The notes under the pieces were generated by a model. It saw only the letters and a list, made by a program, of their open reading frames with translations. It searched no databases and had not been told where the DNA came from. The position numbers and the translations under genes were made by a program. This document shows, one piece after another, positions 1 to 5,299 of a stretch of 5,299 bases of DNA. Numbering within the stretch: position 1 is the first letter of the stretch; each line of letters starts with the position of its first letter. Source of the DNA: Clostridium sp. CAG:245 (GTDB taxonomy: Bacteria > Bacillota > Clostridia > TANB77 > CAG-508). Location: the NCBI GenBank assembly GCA_000435175.1, contig FR880031.1, forward strand, positions 1-5,299. Direction: 5' to 3'.

Positions 1-2
1 CG

Positions 3-131
3 TTAAATATATTGCAAAAATTAAGGATTTTATCTAAAAATAATGAAATATCAAAAGAAGAATTAGATATGATAAAAAAATATAAAACTTATGAGATTCT
101 CACACATAGAGAAATTGAAAAGGAAAGGTAA
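3..131 (+). CDS. 3' end of an unidentified CDS (partial, C-terminal 42 codons)
   Basis: One frame stays open from the left edge of the window to the TAA at 129-131, while the other two forward frames stop early (TAA at 4-6 and 35-37). The 42 visible residues are charged and look helical, with stretches such as ISKEELDMIKKY and a C-terminus THREIEKER. They contain no cysteine and no motif I recognise. The stop lies 5 bp before the start of the radical SAM gene, and that gene's SD sits inside the last codons here. This close coupling is the main reason to regard it as a real upstream operon member and not chance. An internal ATG at 69 would give a 20-residue peptide, but it has no good SD. Function unknown: it could be any biosynthetic, transport or regulatory protein of the cluster. 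Confidence 0.6.
   Translation, partial: LNILQKLRILSKNNEISKEELDMIKKYKTYEILTHREIEKER
121..128 (+). promoter_or_regulatory. Ribosome binding site of the radical SAM gene
   Basis: AGGAAAGG ends 8 nt before the ATG at 137 and overlaps the last codons of the upstream CDS. It fixes the start at 137; the next in-frame ATG (221, Met29) would remove sequence just before the CxxxCxxC motif. The overlap suggests translational coupling with the upstream gene. Confidence 0.65.
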
Positions 132-136
132 TTATA

Positions 137-1408
137 ATGAATCAAATATATAAATATGGAAATGTTGATACAAGGAAAAAAATAGATTTAAAGACCTTAA
201 AAAATCCAATATCTGTATATATGAAAATAACTAGTAAATGTATGTTAAGCTGTAAATTTTGTTCTCAATCAGAAAATAATAGTTTTGTAGACATGGATTT
301 TGAACTTGCAAAAAAAATATTGAAAGAATTAAAATTAATAGGTGTATGTAATATATATTATACTGGTGGTGAACCATTATTATATAAATACTTAGAAGAA
401 TTGCTAGAGTATGGATATGAATTAGGATTTAATCAGATACTAATTACAAATGGTGTATTATTAGAACAAAAAAATATAAGAAAAGTATTAAAATATATTA
501 ATTCATTAGGTGTATCTATACATGGAAACGAAAAAATACATAATAAACTTTCTCAAAAGGATTGCTACAAACAAATTATTAATGGGTTAAAATATGTAGA
601 AGAAGCATTTAAAAACATATCAATAAATATAAATTGTACTATGGTTCCAGAAAACACAGAATATAATAATATAAAGTTTCTAGCAACATTGTGTGAAAAA
701 TACAATTGGAAACTAACAGTTGCACGACTAAATTATATCGGAAATGGAAAAAACTACACAAAGGATAATTTGAAAAATATGATTGAAATAGTAAATCAGC
801 TAAATAATGAAGGCTTTGATATTAAAATAAGTAATTGTATTGCTTTTTGCCAATTAGAAGATAAGTACAGGTATTTATGCCATGGTTGCGGAGCAGGCTA
901 TAAATTTTGTGCTATAGAGGCTAATGGAGATGTTAAGATTTGTGCAAGTTCAAATTTTGTTTTGGGGAATATAAAAAATGATAGATTTGAAAAAATATGG
1001 AAATGTAGAGAAAATAAAAAATTTCAAAAAATGAGCTGGTTACCGTTAAGATGCAAAAACTGTAATGAATTATTAAAATGTAGAGGCGGATGCAAAGCAG
1101 AATTAAGTGGCAAATTTTGGAAAGAATCCTGTGATGAGTTATTAGAAAAAAATGCAATACAAATATGGAATGAAATAAAAAACAAAAAATTAAAATTAAA
1201 AATAAAAAATGTGAGAAAAGAAAAATATAATCGTTATATTTTAATAGCACATCCTTTAAGACAATGTAATAAAACAACTTTAAAGATATTAAAAATTATC
1301 GATGGAAATTATACTGGAGAAGATATTGCAAAAATGAAACCTAAACTTTATAATGAAACAAAGGAATTGTTAATTACATTAAAAAGAGATAAAATAATTG
1401 ATATATAA
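137..1408 (+). CDS. Radical SAM/SPASM peptide maturase with PqqD-like C-terminus
   Basis: Radical SAM enzymes use a [4Fe-4S] cluster to cleave S-adenosylmethionine; SPASM members typically modify ribosomal peptides (thioether or carbon-carbon cross-links, epimerisation, oxidation). Seen in the 423 residues: the cluster motif C35-x3-C39-x2-C42 and the SAM-binding GGEP at 77-80. A complete SPASM cysteine pattern follows: C251-x12-G264-x4-C269, then C306-x2-C309-x5-C315-x3-C319, and C332. This should hold two auxiliary [4Fe-4S] clusters. Residues about 365-423 extend past SPASM; the stretch around LKIIDGNYTGEDIA, ending in LKRDKIIDI, has the helix pattern of PqqD-type winged-helix domains that bind leader peptides. 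That part is inference from pattern only. The protein is cytosolic and oxygen-sensitive by family. The next gene starts 13 bp downstream. Likely substrate: the 39-residue peptide at 3184-3303. Radical SAM/SPASM membership is very secure; the reaction is not known. Confidence 0.93.
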   Translation: MNQIYKYGNVDTRKKIDLKTLKNPISVYMKITSKCMLSCKFCSQSENNSFVDMDFELAKKILKELKLIGVCNIYYTGGEPLLYKYLEELLEYGYELGFNQILITNGVLLEQKNIRKVLKYINSLGVSIHGNEKIHNKLSQKDCYKQIINGLKYVEEAFKNISININCTMVPENTEYNNIKFLATLCEKYNWKLTVARLNYIGNGKNYTKDNLKNMIEIVNQLNNEGFDIKISNCIAFCQLEDKYRYLCHGCGAGYKFCAIEANGDVKICASSNFVLGNIKNDRFEKIWKCRENKKFQKMSWLPLRCKNCNELLKCRGGCKAELSGKFWKESCDELLEKNAIQIWNEIKNKKLKLKIKNVRKEKYNRYILIAHPLRQCNKTTLKILKIIDGNYTGEDIAKMKPKLYNETKELLITLKRDKIIDI

Positions 1409-1410
1409 TT

Positions 1411-1416
1411 AGGAGG
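1411..1416 (+). promoter_or_regulatory. Ribosome binding site of the dikinase-like gene
   Basis: AGGAGG lies 5 nt before the ATG at 1422 and just after the radical SAM stop codon (1406-1408). It is strong and supports the chosen start. Confidence 0.75.
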
Positions 1417-1421
1417 AAAGT

Positions 1422-3218
1422 ATGAGAGAAGTTAGTGTAGAGGATTTTAAACTTTTTAAAGAAAAAGTGGACAACTTTATAACAAAAGATGCTGAAACAT
1501 TTTATTTCAGAAATTTAATGGAAGCTATACATGATAGTGATTATATGAATGAAGTAAATTCTATAATTGAGTATGTTAGCAAAGAAAGAACGGCAAAAGA
1601 AATAGACGAATTATTTCAAATGCTGAGAGCAAAGGCAGAAGGACAATTTGAATTGAGAGATAAGACAGAAAAATATGAAAAGAAGGTAAATTATTCATTA
1701 CGAGGTTTGGCATATTTTTGCTTAGTAGAAGCACTAAATGAAAATAGTTCATTTAGTGAAAAAATAATAGAAGATATAAAAAAGAAATATGGAAAAGATT
1801 ATCTAGATATTGTTAAAAAGATAGATAGAGCATATTTATCAGTCGATGGAAAAACGATATTAAAAGAACAGAATCTACAATTACCTAATGATGAAGAAAT
1901 GAAAAAGTATTTGGTAATGAAAAAATGGCAAGATGAACAAAGACTTTATTCTATGAAACGAATTAGACCTCTTTATCCATTAGAATTAGAATATATAGAT
2001 GAACCAGATCAAAACCTAATGTTAATACATAAAAAAACACTAGTAAAAAGAGCAAAAGAAGATTTGAAAAAAATGAAAATTGTACCAATAGAATATTTGG
2101 CAAAGCTCTATGAAGCAGGTTTAGAAGACGAATTGAAAGATATGATAGGTGGAAAAGCATTGGGATTGACAAAATTAAGAGCAAGTGAAATTAGGATACC
2201 TAAAACTTATGTTATACCTTATTATGTTGAAATAGAAGACAATGAAATTAAAAATTTACTTGATGAAAATAAAAAATATGCTGTTAGAAGTTCTGCTAAT
2301 GCAGAAGATGGTGGAATACACTCTTTTGCTGGAATGTTTGATTCATATTTAAATGTTGAAAAGAAAAATATTACAGATAGAGTAAGAGATGTAAAGAAAT
2401 CTGTAAAGAATGATAGAGTAAAAAAATATATTGAAATAAATAATTTACAACAACCAAATATGAATGTTGTAATACAAGAATTTATTGAGCCAGAAATATC
2501 AGGAGTTTGGATAGGACAAAGTGAAGATAAAGGCGTATTAGAATGGATAGAAGGAAATGGCGAAAAATTAGTTTCAGGAAAAGAGACTCCAACAAGAGAA
2601 GTATGGAATAGAAATACTGGTACACAAGATGGAATAAAAACCAACGATTATATTGGAAAGCAATTATTAGATATTCAAAACACACTAACCAAGTCTAATG
2701 GAGATACGGCTGATATGGAGTGGTGTGTTATAAATGGAGAATTGATATTATTGCAATACAGACCTGTTACAAGAGAAATTTCTATGGAAGAAAATAAAAC
2801 TTTAACAAATTCTGATGAAGAAATTTTTGTAGGTTCTCCAGCATCAACAGGAGAAGTAATAGGAAAATCAGCTTATTATAGAAATTTAAAAGATATAGAA
2901 AAATGGAATGATGGAGATATATTAATATCAATGTTTACAGATCCTGATTGGTTAGATGTTATGTCTAGATCATCTGGTTTAGTTACAGCTGTAGGAGGAA
3001 TGCTATGCCATTCAGCTATTATTGCTAGAGAATTGGGAATTCCTTGTGTAACTGGCATTGGAAGGAAGGCTTTAAAAGCTTTACGAGACGAAAATGAAAT
3101 CTATGTAAATGGTACTACAGGTGAAGTATGTTCAAGTAGAATATATGAAAAAACAAAAAAAAAAGAAAAGGAGGTGATTAAGGATGATAAAAGCTATAAA
3201 GAAGATTTTGAAAAGTAA
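1422..3218 (+). CDS. PEP-synthase-like ATP-grasp/phosphohistidine protein lacking the PEP-binding barrel
   Basis: Dikinases of this family split ATP to AMP and Pi and pass a phosphate through a mobile histidine domain to a substrate. Of 598 residues, about 1-235 form a charged, mostly helical region that I do not recognise. ATP-binding domain, about 238-455: IGGKALGL (K245), the AVRSSANAEDGG segment (R289), SFAGMFDSYLNV, the acidic E433 in DMEW, and the closing QYRPVTR (Q445, R447). Phosphohistidine domain, about 468-575: GSPASTGEVIG and GGMLCHSAIIARELGIPCV, with H530 the expected phosphorylated residue. The protein then ends in a lysine/glutamate-rich tail. PEP synthase and pyruvate phosphate dikinase continue with a large PEP/pyruvate barrel that is absent here. 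It therefore resembles in principle rifampicin phosphotransferase and PigC-type condensing enzymes, which join an ATP-binding and a His domain to a different substrate domain. Its place in the operon suggests that it modifies or activates the peptide or a partner molecule (inference). The last 35 bp overlap the peptide gene. Confidence 0.88.
   Translation: MREVSVEDFKLFKEKVDNFITKDAETFYFRNLMEAIHDSDYMNEVNSIIEYVSKERTAKEIDELFQMLRAKAEGQFELRDKTEKYEKKVNYSLRGLAYFCLVEALNENSSFSEKIIEDIKKKYGKDYLDIVKKIDRAYLSVDGKTILKEQNLQLPNDEEMKKYLVMKKWQDEQRLYSMKRIRPLYPLELEYIDEPDQNLMLIHKKTLVKRAKEDLKKMKIVPIEYLAKLYEAGLEDELKDMIGGKALGLTKLRASEIRIPKTYVIPYYVEIEDNEIKNLLDENKKYAVRSSANAEDGGIHSFAGMFDSYLNVEKKNITDRVRDVKKSVKNDRVKKYIEINNLQQPNMNVVIQEFIEPEISGVWIGQSEDKGVLEWIEGNGEKLVSGKETPTREVWNRNTGTQDGIKTNDYIGKQLLDIQNTLTKSNGDTADMEWCVINGELILLQYRPVTREISMEENKTLTNSDEEIFVGSPASTGEVIGKSAYYRNLKDIEKWNDGDILISMFTDPDWLDVMSRSSGLVTAVGGMLCHSAIIARELGIPCVTGIGRKALKALRDENEIYVNGTTGEVCSSRIYEKTKKKEKEVIKDDKSYKEDFEK
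3155..3164 (+). other. Run of ten adenines near the 3' end of the dikinase-like gene
   Basis: Ten consecutive A residues, with more A-rich sequence on both sides, are a plausible site for polymerase or ribosome slippage. A slip into either other frame would stop translation at TGA 3175-3177 or TAA 3179-3181. Both lie over or just after the peptide gene's SD and before its ATG at 3184. No slippage product can be shown from sequence, and such runs are common in AT-rich genomes. Confidence 0.3.
3168..3178 (+). promoter_or_regulatory. Near-perfect ribosome binding site of the precursor peptide gene
   Basis: AAGGAGGTGAT is an 11-base match to the complement of the 16S rRNA 3' end, with 9 nt between GGAGG and the ATG at 3184. 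It is the strongest SD in the window. It lies inside the end of the dikinase-like gene, in codons for its Lys/Glu tail. It decides that 3184 is a real start and implies high expression, as expected for a precursor peptide. Confidence 0.85.
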
Positions 3219-3303
3219 AAAGTCTCCATTAATGGTCATTAATGAAAAAGCAAATGACAAAACAATGATTAGAGAATTAGGCGGAAATTATTGCCAAGAC
3301 TAA
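3184..3303 (+). CDS. Candidate RiPP precursor peptide, 39 residues, ending GGNYCQD
   Basis: The ORF is too short for most gene callers, but it has the best SD in the window and lies between three enzyme genes of the peptide-modifying kind. The N-terminus MIKAIKKILKSKK is a basic, amphipathic-looking helix. The middle (about 15-30) is polar, and the C-terminus is RELGGNYCQD. C37 is the only cysteine and Y36 the only aromatic residue, so they are the obvious targets for YcaO and radical SAM chemistry. G33-G34 could mark leader cleavage, leaving a core of NYCQD. However, the usual hydrophobic spacing of double-glycine leaders (positions -4, -7, -12) fits poorly, because -4 is Glu. The start overlaps the dikinase-like gene by 35 bp in another frame, and a hairpin follows 9 bp after the stop. 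I do not recognise the peptide as a member of a named family. Alternative: a small regulatory or structural protein of the cluster. Confidence 0.8.
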   Translation: MIKAIKKILKSKKSPLMVINEKANDKTMIRELGGNYCQD

Positions 3304-3312
3304 GTAAAACAT

Positions 3313-3347
3313 GAGAAGTCTAATTGAATGGGCTTCTCTTATTTTTA
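3313..3347 (+). terminator. Rho-independent terminator or attenuator after the peptide gene
   Basis: GAGAAGTCTA (3313-3322) pairs with TGGGCTTCTC (3329-3338) over 10 bp, with two G-U wobbles and a 6-nt loop. It is followed by TTATTTTTA. It starts 9 bp after the peptide stop and ends about 20 bp before ycaO. The stem is moderate, so partial read-through is likely; this would give more peptide message than ycaO message. It may also protect the 3' end of the peptide transcript. Confidence 0.7.
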
Positions 3348-3366
3348 TAAAAGGAAGAGTTAAAAG

Positions 3367-5052
3367 ATGTATAATAGAAAAGAATGTAAACCAGAAGAAA
3401 CAGTAAAAAAAATAAAAAGAATATTAAAAAAGTTTAAAATTAACGTAATAGAAAAAGAAATTATTAATATTAATAATTCATTTTATTCAACTAGGGTGGA
3501 ATTAAAAGAAATAAAAGGAATTGGAACAAATGGTAAAGGCATAACCAAAGAATATGCGTTAGCAAGTGCATACGCAGAATTTATGGAAAGATTGCAATCA
3601 AATTTCTTATTAAAATCATCATTTTTAAATAAAGAGGATATGTTAATTTATAAAGATGAAAAATATCTTGAACATAATGAATTTTACAATAAGTTTTCTG
3701 AATTTATTGAGGTAAATTCATTAAATGACTTAATAAAATATAATGATAAGTATAGATATTATACATCGTTTGAAAATATAATAAATAATGAAAAAGAAGA
3801 TTTACCAATAAGATTAATTAATTTTTTAACGCATTCTAATGGTCTTTGCTCAGGGAATTCAAGGGAAGAAGCATTGGTACAAGGAATTTGCGAAATATTT
3901 GAAAGATATTGTTATAAAAAAATTATATTTGAAGAGATAAAAGTAAAAAATATTGTGATAAAAAACTTAGAACAATATCCGATAAGTGAGCAATTAAGAA
4001 AATTGGAAAACATGGGATTTGAATACAAAATAAAAGATTGTTCATTAGGTGGTAAATTCCCTGTTGTTGGTTTTATGCTACTTAAAGGAAACACAAAATA
4101 TTTATTTACGGTTGGTTCAGATCCAAATTTTAATATTGCCTTACAAAGATGTATTACAGAAGCATTTCAAGGATTAAAAAAAGAAAATATTGAAGCAAAG
4201 ATGAAAAATATAAATAATTGTTATGAAAAATATAAAGAAGAATATGGTGAAGAATTTTTACAAAATAATTGGTTGAAATGTTATTCATCAAATGCTGGTA
4301 TTCATCCTAATAGTATGTTTTTAGATAATGAAATAGATATAAAAGAGCTTCCTTTTAAGAATGTAAAAGGTAATAAGGAAGCATTAAAAACTATCCTAGA
4401 AATTGCAAAGAAAAATAAAATGAATATATATATTAAAGATTATTCAATGATGGGATTTAATACATTTAAGGTTTACATTCCAAATTTTTCAGAAATAGAA
4501 ACTATTAAACCAATTAATCTAAAAATTTCTGCTAATATGAAAAAAATTAAAAAAATATATTTCAATTTATTTGAAAAACAAGAAAATATAGAGTTTGAGA
4601 AAATATTCTATGAATGTTCAAAAAATATAAAATATACGGAATTAATTAAACCTAGTAATTTGATGGGAATAAATTGCTTGGTAAAAGGTGAGTATTTTGC
4701 TTTGGATTATTTTTACGTTTTTATTATTTATTTAATAAACTTAAAAAGATATGAAGAAACTATTGAATACATAGATGAAAGATTAAAAAGTGATATCGAC
4801 CAATTTGAAAAAACTTATTTAAATGAGCTAAAAGATGTAATTAGTAAAAAATCTAAAAGTAAAAAAATAAACGAAGTAAATTATATTGTATTTAATACGG
4901 AAATGTTTTTGAAAAAAATAAAAGCATCACAATGTCCAAATTGCAAAAAATGCCCTGCAAGGGAAAAGTGTAAATATAAACTTTGGAAAAAAATAAATAA
5001 CATACTTGTACAAAAATATAGTGATTATATAAAAAACAAAAAGGAGTTCTAG
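3367..5052 (+). CDS. YcaO-family ATP-dependent peptide-backbone-modifying enzyme with C-terminal Cys motif
   Basis: YcaO enzymes use ATP to activate backbone amides, giving thiazolines or oxazolines, thioamides or amidines. The 561 residues carry the three ATP/Mg signatures in order: GKG at 56-58 with AYAEFMER to R75; SNGLCSGNSREEALVQGICEIFER at about 157-180 (shown here in part: S157, G159, G163, E168, E176, E179, R180); and LQRCITEAFQG at 259-269 (R261, E265, Q268). The region after about residue 430 is helical and could contain a repeat-like pair (YFALDYFYVFIIYL, then a charged helix). A compact C523-x2-C526-x2-C529-x5-C535 motif follows and suggests a bound metal or Fe-S cluster. The proline-rich PxPxP tail of azoline-forming YcaO proteins is absent. 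The length is nearer to E. coli YcaO than to SagD-type enzymes. No ThiF/E1-like, Ocin-ThiF or TfuA partner is visible in the window. The SD (AAGGAAGAG, 3351-3359) supports the start. Family is secure; product is unknown. Confidence 0.92.
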   Translation: MYNRKECKPEETVKKIKRILKKFKINVIEKEIININNSFYSTRVELKEIKGIGTNGKGITKEYALASAYAEFMERLQSNFLLKSSFLNKEDMLIYKDEKYLEHNEFYNKFSEFIEVNSLNDLIKYNDKYRYYTSFENIINNEKEDLPIRLINFLTHSNGLCSGNSREEALVQGICEIFERYCYKKIIFEEIKVKNIVIKNLEQYPISEQLRKLENMGFEYKIKDCSLGGKFPVVGFMLLKGNTKYLFTVGSDPNFNIALQRCITEAFQGLKKENIEAKMKNINNCYEKYKEEYGEEFLQNNWLKCYSSNAGIHPNSMFLDNEIDIKELPFKNVKGNKEALKTILEIAKKNKMNIYIKDYSMMGFNTFKVYIPNFSEIETIKPINLKISANMKKIKKIYFNLFEKQENIEFEKIFYECSKNIKYTELIKPSNLMGINCLVKGEYFALDYFYVFIIYLINLKRYEETIEYIDERLKSDIDQFEKTYLNELKDVISKKSKSKKINEVNYIVFNTEMFLKKIKASQCPNCKKCPAREKCKYKLWKKINNILVQKYSDYIKNKKEF

Positions 5053-5055
5053 TAG

Positions 5056-5079
5056 ATGAAAAAGAAATATCAGAGGTAA
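5056..5079 (+). pseudogene. Abortive seven-codon reading frame after ycaO (possible remnant of the next operon gene)
   Basis: An SD (AAGGAG, 5041-5046) inside the last codons of ycaO is followed after 9 nt by ATG at 5056. The frame reads MKKKYQR and then stops at TAA 5077-5079. The placement is that of the next coupled gene, and a MKKK start is typical of a protein N-terminus. No longer frame follows, so the gene may have been cut off by an insertion or deletion near 5070-5080. It could equally be chance, since an SD-like motif is easy to find in A-rich DNA. Confidence 0.3.
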
Positions 5080-5106
5080 AGTGTCTTTGTACTTTCCTTT
5101 GTCTTT
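5074..5106 (+). terminator. Weak terminator-like hairpin after ycaO
   Basis: AGG and AAAGT (5074-5082, with T5077 bulged) pair with ACTTTCCT (5091-5098) around an 8-nt loop, followed by TTTGTCTTT. A competing inverted repeat, TAAAGTGT (5077-5084) with ACACTTTA (5108-5115), uses the same bases. Either could end the operon transcript, but the stem is AT-rich and the T tract is interrupted. Confidence 0.35.
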
Positions 5107-5145
5107 AACACTTTAACAGTCCTTTTATGTTTTCCCAATAATTAC

Positions 5146-5174
5146 TTGAAAATTTATAACTTTTATGCTAAATT
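5146..5174 (+). promoter_or_regulatory. Sigma-A-type promoter with extended -10
   Basis: TTGAAA (5146-5151) as -35, a 17-nt spacer, then TAAATT (5169-5174) as -10. The -10 is preceded by TGC, giving an extended -10 element. Transcription should begin near 5181 and run rightwards out of the window. It is the only well-formed promoter I see and serves a downstream gene, not the cluster. Confidence 0.55.
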
Positions 5175-5180
5175 AATTAC

Positions 5181-5299
5181 AGAAGTTGATTGATATTTGT
5201 ATCAAACGTCGAGAGAGTCAAAAGTTGTAAATAACTACTTCGTTGGCACCATTAGAACACCAAGCGTTTTGAGTAATCAGAACTTGGTGTTTTAATTTT
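5181..5299 (+). promoter_or_regulatory. Structured 5' leader or small RNA ending in a long terminator hairpin
   Basis: Downstream of the promoter there are three potential hairpins: TTGATA/TATCAA (5190-5205, TTTG loop), AGTT/AACT (5223-5236), and a long one at 5251-5296. The last pairs 5251-5264 with 5283-5296 over 14 bp with one G-U. It then continues, past a 2-nt bulge, as a 6-bp inner stem with a GTAA loop, and is followed by T residues at the window edge. An alternative stem, CGTTGG (5241-5246) with CCAAGCG (5260-5266, one bulged G), would use the left arm of the terminator and so compete with it, as in transcription attenuators. A frame from TTG 5186 to TAA 5228-5230 (14 codons) exists but lacks a good SD. 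I do not recognise a known riboswitch class. Confidence 0.45.
5251..5299 (+). terminator. Long inverted repeat, terminator-like, at the right edge
   Basis: ATTAGAACACCAAG (5251-5264) is complementary to CTTGGTGTTTTAAT (5283-5296) except for one G-U pair, and TTT follows at 5297-5299, where the window ends. The length of the T tract cannot be judged beyond the edge. It could also be a transposon-end palindrome (as in IS200/IS605-type elements), but no transposase is in view. Confidence 0.6.

Noticed and set aside
69..131. ATG at 69 as the start of a second, 20-residue precursor peptide.
   Set aside because: There is no usable SD before it, the frame is open to the left edge, and the peptide lacks Cys or any core-like motif. 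The partial-CDS reading is simpler.
933..2685. Open reading frames on the minus strand opposite the radical SAM and dikinase-like genes.
   Set aside because: They encode low-complexity Phe/Leu/Ile/Ser-rich products typical of the complement of AT-rich coding DNA, and they lie within strongly motif-supported genes.
1422..3218. True phosphoenolpyruvate synthase or pyruvate phosphate dikinase of central metabolism.
   Set aside because: The protein ends right after the phosphohistidine domain, without the PEP/pyruvate-binding barrel, and has an unrelated N-terminal region.
3155..3303. Frameshift fusion of the dikinase-like protein with the precursor peptide.
   Set aside because: The peptide's frame has a TGA at 3175-3177, just before its ATG, so a shift at the A10 run cannot read through into the peptide.
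3280..3303. Canonical double-glycine leader processed by a C39 peptidase transporter.
   Set aside because: GG is present, but the expected hydrophobic residue at -4 is Glu and the ELxxxxGG-type spacing is not met. No transporter is in the window. Kept only as a possible cleavage site.
5186..5230. TTG-initiated 14-codon leader peptide in the right-hand leader.
   Set aside because: There is no good SD, and the start would be only about 5 nt from the predicted transcript start. It could still matter in an attenuation model, but it cannot be supported as a gene.
5241..5254. TGGCACC at 5244-5250 matches the TGGNACC core of T-box riboswitches.
   Set aside because: The flanking AGGG and GCG of the T-box are absent, there is no recognisable Stem I with a specifier loop, and only about 60 nt separate it from the predicted transcription start. 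A seven-base match is weak.

Overview
The window is very AT-rich throughout. It has strong AGGAGG-type Shine-Dalgarno (SD) sites, AT-rich codon choice and tightly packed genes on one strand. This points to a low-GC Firmicute, most likely a Clostridium-like anaerobe; the anaerobic lifestyle is inferred from the radical SAM enzyme. I cannot name the species from sequence alone.

Layout, all on the + strand: (1) 3-131, the 3' end of an unidentified CDS; (2) 137-1408, a radical SAM/SPASM peptide-maturase-like enzyme whose C-terminus resembles a PqqD-type winged helix; (3) 1422-3218, a phosphoenolpyruvate-synthase-like ATP-grasp plus phosphohistidine protein that lacks the PEP/pyruvate barrel; (4) 3184-3303, a 39-codon ORF that overlaps the previous gene, has a near-perfect SD and ends in GGNYCQD, and is the best candidate for a ribosomally made precursor peptide; (5) 3313-3347, a terminator-like hairpin; (6) 3367-5052, a YcaO-type enzyme with a four-cysteine motif near its C-terminus; (7) 5056-5299, a seven-codon abortive reading frame behind a good SD, then non-coding sequence holding a consensus-like promoter and a structured leader that ends in a long terminator hairpin.

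The combination is best read as a RiPP (ribosomally synthesised and post-translationally modified peptide) gene cluster. In this model the small peptide is the substrate. The YcaO would act on the backbone at or next to its only cysteine (azoline, thioamide or amidine chemistry). The radical SAM/SPASM enzyme would make a cross-link or other radical modification, probably at the Tyr-Cys pair. The ATP-grasp/His protein would phosphorylate or activate the peptide or a small co-substrate. None of this chemistry is proved by sequence. No transporter, peptidase or immunity gene lies in the window, so the cluster probably continues to the left. On the right it appears to be cut off just after ycaO.

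The radical SAM, dikinase-like and peptide genes are packed so closely (13 bp gap, then a 35 bp overlap) that they are almost certainly one transcript. The hairpin after the peptide gene could lower read-through into ycaO or stabilise the peptide message. No promoter for the operon is visible, so it should lie left of the window.
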